Origin: Kaistia hirudinis
GTDB taxonomy: Bacteria > Pseudomonadota > Alphaproteobacteria > Rhizobiales > Kaistiaceae
Direction of reading: 5' to 3'
DNA: 64,000 nt
NCBI RefSeq assembly: GCF_014196455.1
Contig: NZ_JACIDS010000005.1
Span: 62,001-126,000, forward strand
Shown here: positions 40,093 to 49,370 of the stretch, in pieces
Position numbering within the stretch: the stretch's first letter is position 1
How the letters are laid out: each line of letters starts with the position of its first letter
The notes under the pieces: model-generated
What the model saw: the letters and a program-made list of their open reading frames with translations, nothing else
Databases searched by the model: none
Told to the model about the DNA's origin: nothing
Translations under genes and position numbers: made by a program

Positions 40093-41724
40093 TCAGAGGC
40101 TCCTGCCCGGGGCCTCCCGCAGCGGGCGGGCGGCAACTGTCTGCGCGGTGGCGGCAAGGAGCGAGGCAAGCGACACCACCATCGCAAGCATCGCCAACGG
40201 TGCGATCGCTTCGGCATAGCGCGCAATATCGAAGGTATGCGCCACAGCCACGATCGCGATCGAGGACAGATAGGCGCCGACTATGATCCCAATGCCGCGG
40301 GCGGATCGGAGGACAACTCTGGCCCTGCCCATTCGGACCGAGACACCGACGAGAATAGCGGCCCAGACCCCAATGAGCAGCCAGAGATACGCGGCCGCCG
40401 CATCAAGCAACGACAGGATCGCCCGCCCAAATGAGGCAAGCGCAGGTGCTGCTGTTCCGAGCGGATCACCGACAACGCCCGCCATCTTCGCACCCACCGT
40501 GCCATAGCGGCCGATGAGTTCCGCTTCCCTTTGGGCCAGACCGTCATAGACATCACGCCCCGTGCCCATCGGTTCCGCAAGATTGGGGAACGGATGCGCC
40601 AGCCCATAGGCGAACTCCCGGACGACGATCCGCGCCATCCCCGCCGGATTCATCAAGATTCCATGGATTGCCGCGTCATTGAGGAACTTGAGCGAGGCCT
40701 TGTCGTCATCGCCGAAATAGCCGCCCAGGCGCTGCCGGAGCGGGCTCCTGTAGACGCAATCGTCGCCGTTCACGCCGAGAACGGGCCAGCCATTGGCGCC
40801 ATTGTCGATCGTCTGCTGCAGGACACGCTCCATATCGGCCGTGAAGGCTTCAGGCAGGCCAAGACCTCGAACGGCTGGAAGAACAATCGCCGGGTGGTTG
40901 CAGAAGAACGTCAGAGCACCGAATGATTCTGCGTAGCGCCCGAATTGCCGCTTCAGCATGACATCCGGCGCGATGATCAGCAGGGACGCAGCAACGCCAG
41001 CCGCAACGAATGCCAAGGTCGACGCAATCGCGTAACGCCATGATTTCGCGAGTATGCTCGACAATATATCGTAAAGCACATATCCGATCAGAAACGATAC
41101 AAATAGGATTGCATGTGGCTTTACATAGACAAGCCACACGGCCAAAAATACCATAACAGCAACGAGTATTGCGCGGATGGTGCCGCTTGGTTTCACGACA
41201 TGTTCAAGACAGAGGAAGACGCAGAGGACTATCAGGAACCCATAGAGCGTCTCAGGCAATATCGAGAATGCATAGCCTGTCGTCGGCTCGTAGGACAGAA
41301 TCGCCAGCACGAGCAACGGGGTCGATATGATGCTGAACATCGACCGCTCTCGTTGGCCCAAGACGCGATGGATGCGCAGGTTCACCGCGGCCGCGATGAC
41401 GGCCATCAGCGCGACAAGCAGCGTCTGCGCCACCGCAATATCAGGAAGCTGCCCTCTCAGCGCGAGGATCGGCGCCACGAACAACGGATAGCCGATACTT
41501 CTCGTCCCGATCGCGCCGACCGGAAGGCCGGTGTCGAGATGGATCGCGAGACGCAGATAGCCCCAGCTGTCCGGTCCGATGACCAGGACCAGCGGTCTAA
41601 TCGAGGCTCCAATTAGATAGACCGCGACAAGAAGCACCGAAATGGCGACGCAGAGCGCCGACAGGATCGCTCGCGGCCGTCCACCGTCATCCTGGCTGCC
41701 AAACGGCGGGGCGAGCCGCCTCAT
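40093..41724 (-). CDS. Large polytopic membrane protein, possible GT-C type glycosyltransferase
   Basis: A 543-residue protein I cannot place in a named family. About 11-12 hydrophobic segments are visible, for example ALCVAISVLLVAVYLIGAS, AVMVFLAVWLVYVKPHAILFVSFLIGYVLYDIL and ASTLAFVAAGVAASLLIIAP. A large periplasmic loop lies around residues 240-380. Just after the first helix comes IGPDSWGYLRLAIHLDTG; an acidic DxxxY motif in the first loop is characteristic of GT-C enzymes that use lipid-linked sugars. It lies 100 bases downstream of a GT2 gene whose product would make such a lipid-linked sugar. Locally AT-richer than flanking genes. Function inferred from context only. Confidence 0.75.
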   Translation of the reverse strand: MRRLAPPFGSQDDGGRPRAILSALCVAISVLLVAVYLIGASIRPLVLVIGPDSWGYLRLAIHLDTGLPVGAIGTRSIGYPLFVAPILALRGQLPDIAVAQTLLVALMAVIAAAVNLRIHRVLGQRERSMFSIISTPLLVLAILSYEPTTGYAFSILPETLYGFLIVLCVFLCLEHVVKPSGTIRAILVAVMVFLAVWLVYVKPHAILFVSFLIGYVLYDILSSILAKSWRYAIASTLAFVAAGVAASLLIIAPDVMLKRQFGRYAESFGALTFFCNHPAIVLPAVRGLGLPEAFTADMERVLQQTIDNGANGWPVLGVNGDDCVYRSPLRQRLGGYFGDDDKASLKFLNDAAIHGILMNPAGMARIVVREFAYGLAHPFPNLAEPMGTGRDVYDGLAQREAELIGRYGTVGAKMAGVVGDPLGTAAPALASFGRAILSLLDAAAAYLWLLIGVWAAILVGVSVRMGRARVVLRSARGIGIIVGAYLSSIAIVAVAHTFDIARYAEAIAPLAMLAMVVSLASLLAATAQTVAARPLREAPGRSL

Positions 41725-41824
41725 CTGATGCCCTCATATCGCGGCGCAGCAGCGCCTTGCCTGATCTGGCCGAGACCAGTCCCAACCATTGCAGCCGACA
41801 GCACGCCTCGGAACGCGGTCCCGG

Positions 41825-42766
41825 TCATCGCGAATCCGCCGAAAGATAGAACAGGCGCTTCAGTTCCTGACGCATGCGCGCTATCGTATCCAGGATAAGC
41901 CCCGAGAAGATGGACAGCACGCCGACGACGACGAGGCCGACGCTCAGCACGGCTGTCGGCAGCCTCGGAACAAGGCCCGTCTCCAGGAACGTCACCGCAA
42001 CGCCAAATCCGAGCACAAGAGCGACCATAATGGCCGCAACGCCAAGCAAACCAAAGAACTGCAGCGGGCGTTCGTCTTTGACCAGCCGCGCGATGAGCAT
42101 CAGGATGCGCGTCCCGTCACGGATGGTCCGAAGCTTACTGAACGAACCTTCGGGACGCTCGATGTATCGCGTGGGGACCTCGGCCATCGGCAGCCTCAGT
42201 TCCAGCGCATGCACGGCCAGTTCCGTTTCGATCTCGAAGCCGAACGACATCGCCGGAAAGCTCTTCACATAGCGCCGCGAAAGAACCTTGTAGCCCGAGA
42301 GCATATCGTCCAGCTGTCGACCGAAGATTCTCTGGACAACGCCCGTCAGGACTCGATTTCCGAAACGATGGCCAAGCCGATAGGCACCCGCGCCATCTTC
42401 CACGCGCGCAGCGTTGAGGAAATCGAGCCCCTCGGCGTTCAGCTTCGCGACGAGAGACGGCGCCGCCTCGGCATCATATGTGCCATCGCCATCAACGAGA
42501 ATATAGACGTCCGCCTCGACGTCAGCGAACATCCTCCGCACGACGTTGCCCTTGCCCTGGCGGGGTTCGCTGCGAACAATCGCGCCCGCCGCCGTCGCAA
42601 TCGACGCGGTCTGATCCGTCGAGTTGTTGTCGAATACGTAGATCTCCGCGTCAGGGAGCGCGGCCCGAAAGCAACTCACGACAGAACCGACGGTGAGCGC
42701 TTCGTTAAAACAGGGAACAAGCACGGCGAGGCGCTGCTGCCCGCCGGGGTTCTTTGCCCCACCCAT
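41825..42766 (-). CDS. Family 2 glycosyltransferase with C-terminal membrane anchor (DPM1/GtrB-like)
   Basis: A 313-residue GT-A enzyme. The N-terminal domain has AVLVPCFNEALTVGSVV, VFDNNSTDQTASIA and the metal-binding DGDGTYD in ILVDGDGTYDAEA. It continues with MLSGYKVLSRRYVKSFPAM and EVPTRYIERPEGSFSKL, both typical of polyprenyl-phosphate sugar transferases. Two C-terminal transmembrane helices follow (FFGLLGVAAIMVALVLGFGV and AVLSVGLVVVGVLSIFSGLIL). Such enzymes load a sugar onto undecaprenyl phosphate for later transfer on the periplasmic side. Start MGGAKNPGGQQ at 42766 is preferred; an ATG at 42820 is possible. Paired with the membrane protein downstream. Confidence 0.88.
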   Translation of the reverse strand: MGGAKNPGGQQRLAVLVPCFNEALTVGSVVSCFRAALPDAEIYVFDNNSTDQTASIATAAGAIVRSEPRQGKGNVVRRMFADVEADVYILVDGDGTYDAEAAPSLVAKLNAEGLDFLNAARVEDGAGAYRLGHRFGNRVLTGVVQRIFGRQLDDMLSGYKVLSRRYVKSFPAMSFGFEIETELAVHALELRLPMAEVPTRYIERPEGSFSKLRTIRDGTRILMLIARLVKDERPLQFFGLLGVAAIMVALVLGFGVAVTFLETGLVPRLPTAVLSVGLVVVGVLSIFSGLILDTIARMRQELKRLFYLSADSR

Positions 42767-43230
42767 GCTCCCCCCAAGGATCGCGTCCGCTTCGACCCGC
42801 TTCTTCTCACATGATCGCACACATCGTGCAATCCGCGCCGGGGCGCCAGCGCATTAGGAGCCTTATCGACGATGCATGTTTTGGCGACGTCGACGACGGC
42901 AGCGAGACACAGGCACGAAGTCAGGCCAAGCCACTCGCCCCCTCTCGCCCTTCGGGCGAGCGACCAAACGGTCTCCGGCAGCACTTCGCAGCCCCCCCCA
43001 ACCAAGGCATCGCCTCCAGCCCGCGCGCCTCGATCGCCTTCATTGAACCGCAGTCGGGCGGAACCCGCTCGCGGCCAAGACCGTGTCATGCTCGCCCGTC
43101 CGAAACCACCGAATACAACAGGATGCGTCGCGAATTGGCTGACAGGCCAACCCGCTCACGCATTCGAGGCCGCTATCCCACTGCATGCCACAGGCAAAGC
43201 GAGACCGTCCCGCTCGAGGCGATTCGCAGA
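42767..43230. other. Gene-free interval between the GT2 gene and recA
   Basis: About 460 bases. It contains the GT2 promoter and a 7-bp hairpin at 42944-42960 (CTCGCCC TTC GGGCGAG). Open frames here are extensions of shadows with no coding character. Base composition is somewhat lower in GC than the genes to either side. I see no tRNA, attachment site or repeat shared with other parts of the window. Confidence 0.5.
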
Positions 43231-44313
43231 TCAGGCCTCCATGGCCTCGTCCGAATCCTCGCCGCCATCCTTTGCGAGCAGGGCTTCGGCGAGCAGGCCG
43301 GCGTTCTGGCGGATCGCGAGTTCGATCGTCCGGGCGATCTCCGGATTGTCGCGCAGGAACGTCTTGGCATTCTCGCGGCCCTGGCCGAGGCGCTGGCTGT
43401 CATACGAGAACCAGGCGCCCGACTTCTCCACGATGCCCGCCTTGACGCCGAGATCGATGAGTTCGCCGGTCTTGGAGACGCCCTCGCCATACATGATGTC
43501 GAATTCGACCTGCTTGAACGGCGGGGCGAGCTTGTTCTTCACCACCTTGACGCGGGTCTGGTTGCCGACCACCTCGTCGCGGTCCTTGATCGCGCCGATG
43601 CGGCGGATATCGAGGCGCACCGAGGCGTAGAACTTGAGCGCATTGCCGCCCGTCGTCGTCTCGGGATTGCCGAACATGACGCCGATCTTCATGCGGATCT
43701 GGTTGATGAAGATCACCATGGTGTTCGACTTGGAAATCGAAGCGGTGAGCTTGCGGAGCGCCTGGCTCATCAAGCGCGCCTGCAGGCCCGGCAGGCTGTC
43801 GCCCATCTCGCCCTCGATCTCGGCCTTCGGCGTCAGCGCCGCGACCGAATCGACCACCAGGATGTCGATCGCGCCGGAGCGCACCAGCGTATCGGTGATC
43901 TCGAGCGCCTGCTCGCCCGTGTCGGGCTGCGAGATCAGGAGATCGTCCAGGTTCACACCGAGCTTGCGCGCATAGACCGGATCGAGCGCATGCTCCGCGT
44001 CGACGAAGGCGCAGATGCCGCCCGACTTCTGCGCTTCCGCGATCGTGTGCAGCGCCAGCGTCGTCTTGCCCGACGATTCCGGCCCATAGATCTCCACGAT
44101 ACGGCCGCGCGGCAGGCCGCCTATGCCGAGCGCGATGTCGAGACCGAGTGATCCCGTCGGCACCGTCCCGACCTCGACCACCTTCTCGTTCTTGCCGAGC
44201 CGCATGATCGAACCCTTGCCGAACGCGCGCTCGATCTGACTGAGCGCCGCGTCGAGCGCCTTCGACTTGTCCATTGTGGCCCCTTCGACGAGACGGAGAA
44301 CGGTTTGGGACAT
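43231..44313 (-). CDS. recA: Recombinase RecA
   Basis: Strand-exchange ATPase and SOS co-protease. The 360-residue protein has Walker [14 protein letters not shown] near residue 80, the MAW-like [13 protein letters not shown], Walker [14 protein letters not shown], loop L1 [21 protein letters not shown], and L2 with [22 protein letters not shown]. The start at 44313 ([11 protein letters not shown]) has an AAGGAAG site; a second ATG 13 codons later (MDKSKALD) is also used in some annotations. The long open frame that continues upstream through the diguanylate cyclase region is shadow. An SOS-like box lies about 50 bases upstream. Confidence 0.98.
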   Translation of the reverse strand: MSQTVLRLVEGATMDKSKALDAALSQIERAFGKGSIMRLGKNEKVVEVGTVPTGSLGLDIALGIGGLPRGRIVEIYGPESSGKTTLALHTIAEAQKSGGICAFVDAEHALDPVYARKLGVNLDDLLISQPDTGEQALEITDTLVRSGAIDILVVDSVAALTPKAEIEGEMGDSLPGLQARLMSQALRKLTASISKSNTMVIFINQIRMKIGVMFGNPETTTGGNALKFYASVRLDIRRIGAIKDRDEVVGNQTRVKVVKNKLAPPFKQVEFDIMYGEGVSKTGELIDLGVKAGIVEKSGAWFSYDSQRLGQGRENAKTFLRDNPEIARTIELAIRQNAGLLAEALLAKDGGEDSDEAMEA

Positions 44314-44362
44314 CCCGACTTCCTTATTCCATAGTCGCCAGAGTCGATCAAACACCGACAAT

Positions 44363-44377
44363 GTACATGTTTTGTTC
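44363..44377 (-). promoter_or_regulatory. Candidate alphaproteobacterial LexA (SOS) box upstream of recA
   Basis: On the recA strand the sequence is GAACAAAACATGTAC, i.e. GAAC-N7-GTAC, one mismatch from the alphaproteobacterial consensus GAAC-N7-GAAC (equivalently GTTC-N7-GTTC). It is 50-64 bases before the recA start, the right place for a repressor site. Experimental support is absent. Confidence 0.6.
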
Positions 44378-44483
44378 GCATGTGCAAGGAATCCCGCAAA
44401 CCATCGTCGCGATTTGTCTTTTTTCGCTGTGTTCCCGCTATGTCCACAGGGCCGCAATCCGGCGGAGGCCGCCGCGCGCAGCC

Positions 44484-45644
44484 TCAGAGCAGCAGCGGGC
44501 GCGGCGCCGGGAAGGTGCGGTCGCGCCCGGCCGACTTCGCCTCGTATAGCGCCCGGTCGGCCGCGTTCAGCGTCGCCTCGAAGGTGCACGAATCGCTCTC
44601 GGCCACGGCGACGCCGGCGCTCGCCGTGCAGTTCATCGTGCCCTGCCCGGCCTCGAAGACTTCCGCTGCGAAGCGCCGGCGGACGAGATCGGCCATCTGC
44701 AACGCCACCTGCTTCGGCGTCGCGGGCAGGATCAGCGCGAACTCCTCGCCGCCGAGGCGGGCCGCCCTCAGCTCGGGCCCTGCGGGCGCGGACAGGCGCA
44801 GCAGCGTCGCGGCGAAACGGCGGAGAACCTCGTCGCCCGCCGCATGGCCGAAATTGTCGTTGATCTGCTTGAAGTGATCGAGATCGAACACGATGACCGC
44901 CGTTCCAACCTCGATCGGCCGGCTGCCGAAGAGTTCGAACAGCGCGCGGCGGTTCAACAGCCCGGTCAGCGGATCGGTGCGCGCGTCGCGGCGATGTCGC
45001 GCGCCGAGCCGCCACTGCGTGAGCGAGAGCGACAGCGCGCCGATGCCGGTCATGCCGACCAGCCCAACCACGAGGCTGAGATCCTCGGCCCAGTTCTGCG
45101 GCGGCCCGTCGAGCACGACCTTTCCGCCGAGCGCGATCATCAGCGCGCAGAGCGCGAAGCCGAACCCGACGATGCCATGCAGGATGGCGATCGCGGTGAT
45201 GGCGGCCGGTGCTTCGGCGCGTGCGGTCCAATAGCGGATCCCGGTCATGAAGAAGAGGATGGCGGCGCCCGCATTCTCGATGAAGAAGGCGATGCCATCG
45301 AGCCCGAAGACCATAGGGATCGACACGCCGACGACGAACGGCACGGCGGCCCGGATGGAGGGGACGACCGGCGAGACACCGCGGACGAATTGCACCGAAG
45401 CGCCGTAGATGGTCGCGAAGCCGACCATCAGAAACACCATGGAAAGCCAGGCCATGACAGGTGACGGCGTACTGACGTGCCGGCCATAGGCCACCACATT
45501 GCCCACGATGAACACCAGCGCGACGGCCCAGGTCAGCATGAAGCGCTCGCTGCGCACCAGCAGCCAGCCGCCGAGGACGGCCAGCGCGAGACCAGCCGCC
45601 GAGAACCCGACGGATATCAGGATGGTGCTGTAATCGAGGGACAT
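44484..45644 (-). CDS. Diguanylate cyclase with N-terminal membrane sensor domain
   Basis: A 386-residue protein. The first 210 residues hold about seven hydrophobic segments ([54 protein letters not shown]). A GGDEF domain follows: [37 protein letters not shown] and the active loop LGGEEFALI, the GGEEF variant that is catalytically competent in PleD. The autoinhibitory RxxD motif expected nine residues before the loop is missing. It should make cyclic di-GMP in response to a membrane signal. Start at 45644 ([11 protein letters not shown]) rather than 45683. Confidence 0.92.
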   Translation of the reverse strand: MSLDYSTILISVGFSAAGLALAVLGGWLLVRSERFMLTWAVALVFIVGNVVAYGRHVSTPSPVMAWLSMVFLMVGFATIYGASVQFVRGVSPVVPSIRAAVPFVVGVSIPMVFGLDGIAFFIENAGAAILFFMTGIRYWTARAEAPAAITAIAILHGIVGFGFALCALMIALGGKVVLDGPPQNWAEDLSLVVGLVGMTGIGALSLSLTQWRLGARHRRDARTDPLTGLLNRRALFELFGSRPIEVGTAVIVFDLDHFKQINDNFGHAAGDEVLRRFAATLLRLSAPAGPELRAARLGGEEFALILPATPKQVALQMADLVRRRFAAEVFEAGQGTMNCTASAGVAVAESDSCTFEATLNAADRALYEAKSAGRDRTFPAPRPLLL

Positions 45645-45891
45645 CGGATTTCCTGCGACTGCCGACAGCAGCCGATCTACCACATCGGCACAGCTTTTGC
45701 GGCAAAGCTGCTAGGAAGTCCTTTACGAATCTCTGCGGATTGGCTGTATCCGGCCGCCTGTCGCGGCGAGAGGCTCACAGGCGTGTCCTTTGCCGGGGGA
45801 CCGCCGGGGTGGGCTCCCGCATTGCCGCTTGACCGGCGCGGTGACATGCTGTCCACCTCTCGCCGAATTTTCCCCTTGCCGTGCTGAGATC

Positions 45892-46803
45892 ATGTCGCTC
45901 GACCAGACCCTGCTCCTTTCCGATGAAGTCCGTACCGCGAAAGCGGAGGGACGCCCGATCGTCGCGCTCGAGACGACCATCGTCACCCATGGCATGCCCT
46001 ATCCGGAGAATATCGAGACGGCGCTCGCCGTGGAGCGGATCGTGCGGGCGGCGGGCGCCGTTCCGGCGACGATCGCCATCATGGACGGGAAGATCCGCGT
46101 CGGCCTGACGGCCGAGGAGCTGAAGCATCTCGCGTCGCTGAAGGGCGTCATGAAGCTCTCGCGCGCCGACCTCGCCTTCGCGCTCTCGACCGGCCGTCCC
46201 GGCGCGACCACCGTCGCGGCAACGATGATCGCGGCCCATCTCGCCGGCATCCGCGTCTTCGCGACCGGCGGCATCGGCGGCGTCCATCGCGGCGCCGAGA
46301 CGAGCTTCGACGTGTCCGCCGATCTCTATGAGCTCGCGCGCACGCCGGTCACCGTCGTCTGCGCCGGCGCCAAGGCGCTGCTCGACATTCCCAAGACGCT
46401 CGAGGTGCTGGAGACGCTCGGCGTGCCGATCGTGACCGCCGGGCAGGACCAATTGCCGGCGTTCTGGTCGCGCGAGAGCGGCCTCCCCTCGCCGCTCCGC
46501 CTCGACGATCCCGCGGCGATTGCGGCCTTCGTCGCCAAGCGCGAGGAGATCGGCACCACCGGCGGCGTGCTGGTCGCCAATCCCGTTCCGCTCACCGACG
46601 AGATCCCGGCCTCGGTCATGCGCGGCCATATCGAGGCGGCGATCGCCGATGCGGAGCGCGAAGGCGTCCGCGCCAAGGCCGTCACGCCCTTCGTTCTCGG
46701 CCGGATCCTCGAACTCACGGGCGGCAAGAGCCTCGCGACCAATATCGCGCTGGTGAAGAACAATGCCCGCCTCGCCGCCGAGATCGCCGTCGCGCTGCGC
46801 TGA
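45892..46803 (+). CDS. psuG: Pseudouridine-5'-phosphate glycosidase
   Basis: Cleaves pseudouridine 5'-phosphate to uracil and ribose 5-phosphate. The 303-residue protein shows IVALETTIVTHGMPYPEN near the N-terminus, the catalytic lysine region MKLSRADLAFALSTGRPGATTVAATM, FATGGIGGVHRGAETSFDVSADL and the SGLPSPLRLDD loop. Normally psuG is paired with the pseudouridine kinase psuK; none is adjacent here. Start at 45892 (MSLDQTLLLSDEV). Convergent with the regulator at 46817. Confidence 0.95.
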   Translation: MSLDQTLLLSDEVRTAKAEGRPIVALETTIVTHGMPYPENIETALAVERIVRAAGAVPATIAIMDGKIRVGLTAEELKHLASLKGVMKLSRADLAFALSTGRPGATTVAATMIAAHLAGIRVFATGGIGGVHRGAETSFDVSADLYELARTPVTVVCAGAKALLDIPKTLEVLETLGVPIVTAGQDQLPAFWSRESGLPSPLRLDDPAAIAAFVAKREEIGTTGGVLVANPVPLTDEIPASVMRGHIEAAIADAEREGVRAKAVTPFVLGRILELTGGKSLATNIALVKNNARLAAEIAVALR

Positions 46804-46816
46804 GGCAACGGCTGGC

Positions 46817-48394
46817 CTAAGCGACGAGGCCCGGAACCGCCTGCCGGACCTCTTCGGGAATGGCGTCGGCGCCGAAGCGGCGGCGCGCATGGTAGACAAT
46901 GCCGGCCAGGATGCGCTCGCGCTGCGCCTCGACGCGGAAATGCCGCCCCATGACGAAATGCAGATAGGCGACCGCGCCCCGGGTCCGCGCCAGGTCGAAC
47001 TGGTCGAACAGCGCCTGGACGGCGGGATTCATGCCATCGTCCCGCGCCTCGGCGATGAACGGCCCGACGTCGAACAGTGATCGGGGATTGAGGGCGCACA
47101 GCTCCGCGAATGACGCCGCGCTCGCCGCCCGGTCGCCGCCGGCGAGTTCGGCCGTCAGGCGGAAGGTGAGCAGATAGAGGTGGAATTCGGAGCCGCGCTC
47201 GGTGAGCGCGATGCCGCGATCGAACAATTCGATCGCCTCCTGCGGCTCGCCGCGAAACAGCCTGATCTGGCCGATCATCGCGAAGGAGGCGGCGAGCGCC
47301 GTGCTCTGCGCGAAGGCCTGCTCGGCGAGTTCCTCCGCCAGCGCGTCATAGCCCCGGTCGACGAAGAACAAGAGCTTGGCGGCGGCGAGCACCAGTAGCG
47401 GCCGCCCGGCGCAATGCGGCAGGCTGGCGATGGCGCGCCGCTCGATCTCGTCGCTGATCGCCGCGCGATCCGACGCGCTCAGGCCGCCGGCGCCGCCCTC
47501 GAACAGCAGCCGCGCATAGAGATGGCAGCCCCACATGAGCGCGGCCTCGGGCTCGTCCGAACGATCGGCGCCCGCGGCGCGCAGCTGCGCTTCCATCTCG
47601 ATCCAGCTTTGATCGGCCAGCGCGAAGCGCCGGCTGGCGTCATACAGGCGGACATAGAGCGGCTGCTCGGTCGGGGTGACCGCGCTTTGGGCCGTGCTAT
47701 GCGCCATATGCCGCCACATCGTCGCGCGGCAGAGCCCGGCGAGCCGCTCAGCCTCCGCATGCGCCGCGGTCTGGTCGGCGAAGTCCAGCCTTTCCGCCAC
47801 GAGGATGTCGCGCCGGACGCCCTCGCGCAGCAGCGCCGCGCCGTGCCACACTCCGCCGCGGAGGCCGAAGCTGATCTCGATCGAGAAGCGTGGCGCGGAC
47901 GACGGCGCACCCGGCTTCCAGTCCGGCAGCAGGAGCACCGGCTCGCCGGGCGCCGCCTGCGCCCGGAATGCGCGGTCGAGCGCCGCCAGGAAGCCCTGCA
48001 CGAATGACGAGGCCGCGCCGGCCGGCACGCCATGGACCGGGCCGATCACCAGCAATGTGCCGGCCGGAATCTCCGCCCGCACGCGATCGGCGATCCACAC
48101 ATAGCCCTCGCCATAGCGGGTCTCGATCAGGCGCGGCGAGCGCGCCGGATCGCCGAGCTTGGCGCGCAGGCGGTTAATGATGAAGTCGACCCGGCGGTCC
48201 GAACTGTCCGAGCCCTCGCCGTCGATCGCATCGAGCAACTGGTTGCGCGACAGCATCACGCCGGGATGGCGCGTGAACTGCGCCAGCAAAGCGCGTTCCG
48301 AGCGGGTGAAACGGATCTCCGTCTGATCGTCGAGCCGCGCAGACAGAAGCGATCCGTCGAACACTATGCCCCGGTATCGCAGAACTTCCATCAT
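46817..48394 (-). CDS. Winged-helix transcriptional regulator with C-terminal TPR-like region
   Basis: A 525-residue soluble protein. Residues about 20-105 form an OmpR/PhoB-type winged helix (IRFTRSERALLAQFTRHPGVMLSRNQLLDAI, DRRVDFIINRLRAKLGDP, IETRYGEGYVWIA), but there is no receiver domain. A linker of about 100 residues is followed by helical repeats resembling TPRs (LAASFAMIGQIRLFRGEPQEAIELFDRGIAL). This layout is like HilA-type regulators and unlike CadC/ToxR, since no transmembrane helix is present. The start at 48394 has GGAGGGA six bases upstream. Divergent from the DUF1194 gene; signal and targets unknown. Confidence 0.85.
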   Translation of the reverse strand: MMEVLRYRGIVFDGSLLSARLDDQTEIRFTRSERALLAQFTRHPGVMLSRNQLLDAIDGEGSDSSDRRVDFIINRLRAKLGDPARSPRLIETRYGEGYVWIADRVRAEIPAGTLLVIGPVHGVPAGAASSFVQGFLAALDRAFRAQAAPGEPVLLLPDWKPGAPSSAPRFSIEISFGLRGGVWHGAALLREGVRRDILVAERLDFADQTAAHAEAERLAGLCRATMWRHMAHSTAQSAVTPTEQPLYVRLYDASRRFALADQSWIEMEAQLRAAGADRSDEPEAALMWGCHLYARLLFEGGAGGLSASDRAAISDEIERRAIASLPHCAGRPLLVLAAAKLLFFVDRGYDALAEELAEQAFAQSTALAASFAMIGQIRLFRGEPQEAIELFDRGIALTERGSEFHLYLLTFRLTAELAGGDRAASAASFAELCALNPRSLFDVGPFIAEARDDGMNPAVQALFDQFDLARTRGAVAYLHFVMGRHFRVEAQRERILAGIVYHARRRFGADAIPEEVRQAVPGLVA

Positions 48395-48500
48395 CGCGGC
48401 TCCCTCCGCCTCGAACAATCCTGCAACAATCCCCGCCTATCGTTCAAGCGATAAAGACGAGGTGGGTCGAGGGCAAGGCCGCACCGCGCGAAGACTCGGA

Positions 48501-49370
48501 ATGACTGTGATGGGGCACAGGAAGATTGCAGGACTTTGCTGCGATGCGATGTCGATTCCAGCGGTATTTCTTTGGGCCGTGCTGATCGCCTTCGCTTGGC
48601 CGGCCGAAAAGAGCACAGCATCCGAGATGGTCGATCTCGAACTCGTCATCGCAACCGACGTCTCCTCCTCGATGAGCTATGGAGAGCGGGTGCTGCAGTT
48701 GATGGGCTTCGCCGAGGCATTCCGCGATCGCGCCGTCCAGCAGGCGATCCTCGCCGGCCGCCGGGGCAAGATCGCCGTCACGGTCATGGAATGGGGCGGC
48801 GAAGGCCGGCAGACGGTTATCGTGCCGTGGACGCTCGTCGACGGGCCGGCGAGCGCCGACGCGCTGGCGGAGACGATCGGCAGCCGCGTGCCCGGTCAGC
48901 TCACCCACGGCACGGCGATCGGCGATGCGCTGGCTCGGGCCGAGAGCCTGTTCGCGGCGAGCCCCTATGCGGGCACGCGTCAGGTGATCGACGTTTCCGG
49001 CGACGGGACCAGCAATCGCGGCATTCCGCTCGCCACGGTCCGCGCCCGCCTCGTCGGCAAGGGCATCAGCATCAACGGCCTACCGATCTCCTTCGGCGCC
49101 GAACAGCGGGACGAGAGCGGCCGGCCGGACCAGGTCAGCGCGGCGGACCTGATCGCCTATTTCGAAACCGACGTCATCGGCGGCCCCGCCGCGTTCGTCC
49201 AGCCGGCCGTGACGCTCGATGGCTTTCGCGAGGCTGTGCGCATGAAGCTGCTGCGCGAGATCCAGGGGTTCGAGATGATCGCGAGCCTTGAGACGCCGCC
49301 TCAGCCGCGCCGCGCGGCGACGACATGGCCGACCCCGGCCCGGTCGAGCGCCGAAGGCGCGGCCAGATAG
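48501..49370 (+). CDS. DUF1194 (von Willebrand factor A-like) secreted protein
   Basis: A protein of about 289 residues with a hydrophobic signal segment (IPAVFLWAVLIAFAWPA) and a VWA fold. The metal-dependent adhesion site is seen as VIATDVSSSMSY (DxSxS), a threonine in GQLTHGTAIGDAL and aspartate in VIDVSGDGTSNRG. DUF1194 proteins are exported alphaproteobacterial proteins of unknown role. The start is uncertain: ATGs at 48501, 48510 and 48549 all precede the signal. The last 30 residues (PPQPRRAATTWPTPARSSAEG) are encoded antisense to the end of the methyltransferase gene, a 70-base overlap, and look unlike a natural C-terminus. Confidence 0.83.
   Translation: MTVMGHRKIAGLCCDAMSIPAVFLWAVLIAFAWPAEKSTASEMVDLELVIATDVSSSMSYGERVLQLMGFAEAFRDRAVQQAILAGRRGKIAVTVMEWGGEGRQTVIVPWTLVDGPASADALAETIGSRVPGQLTHGTAIGDALARAESLFAASPYAGTRQVIDVSGDGTSNRGIPLATVRARLVGKGISINGLPISFGAEQRDESGRPDQVSAADLIAYFETDVIGGPAAFVQPAVTLDGFREAVRMKLLREIQGFEMIASLETPPQPRRAATTWPTPARSSAEGAAR

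Noticed and set aside
42767-43230. tRNA or integration site beside the GT2/GT-C insert
   Set aside because: No cloverleaf, no TTCGA-type T-arm and no direct repeat flanking 40093-42766 was seen.
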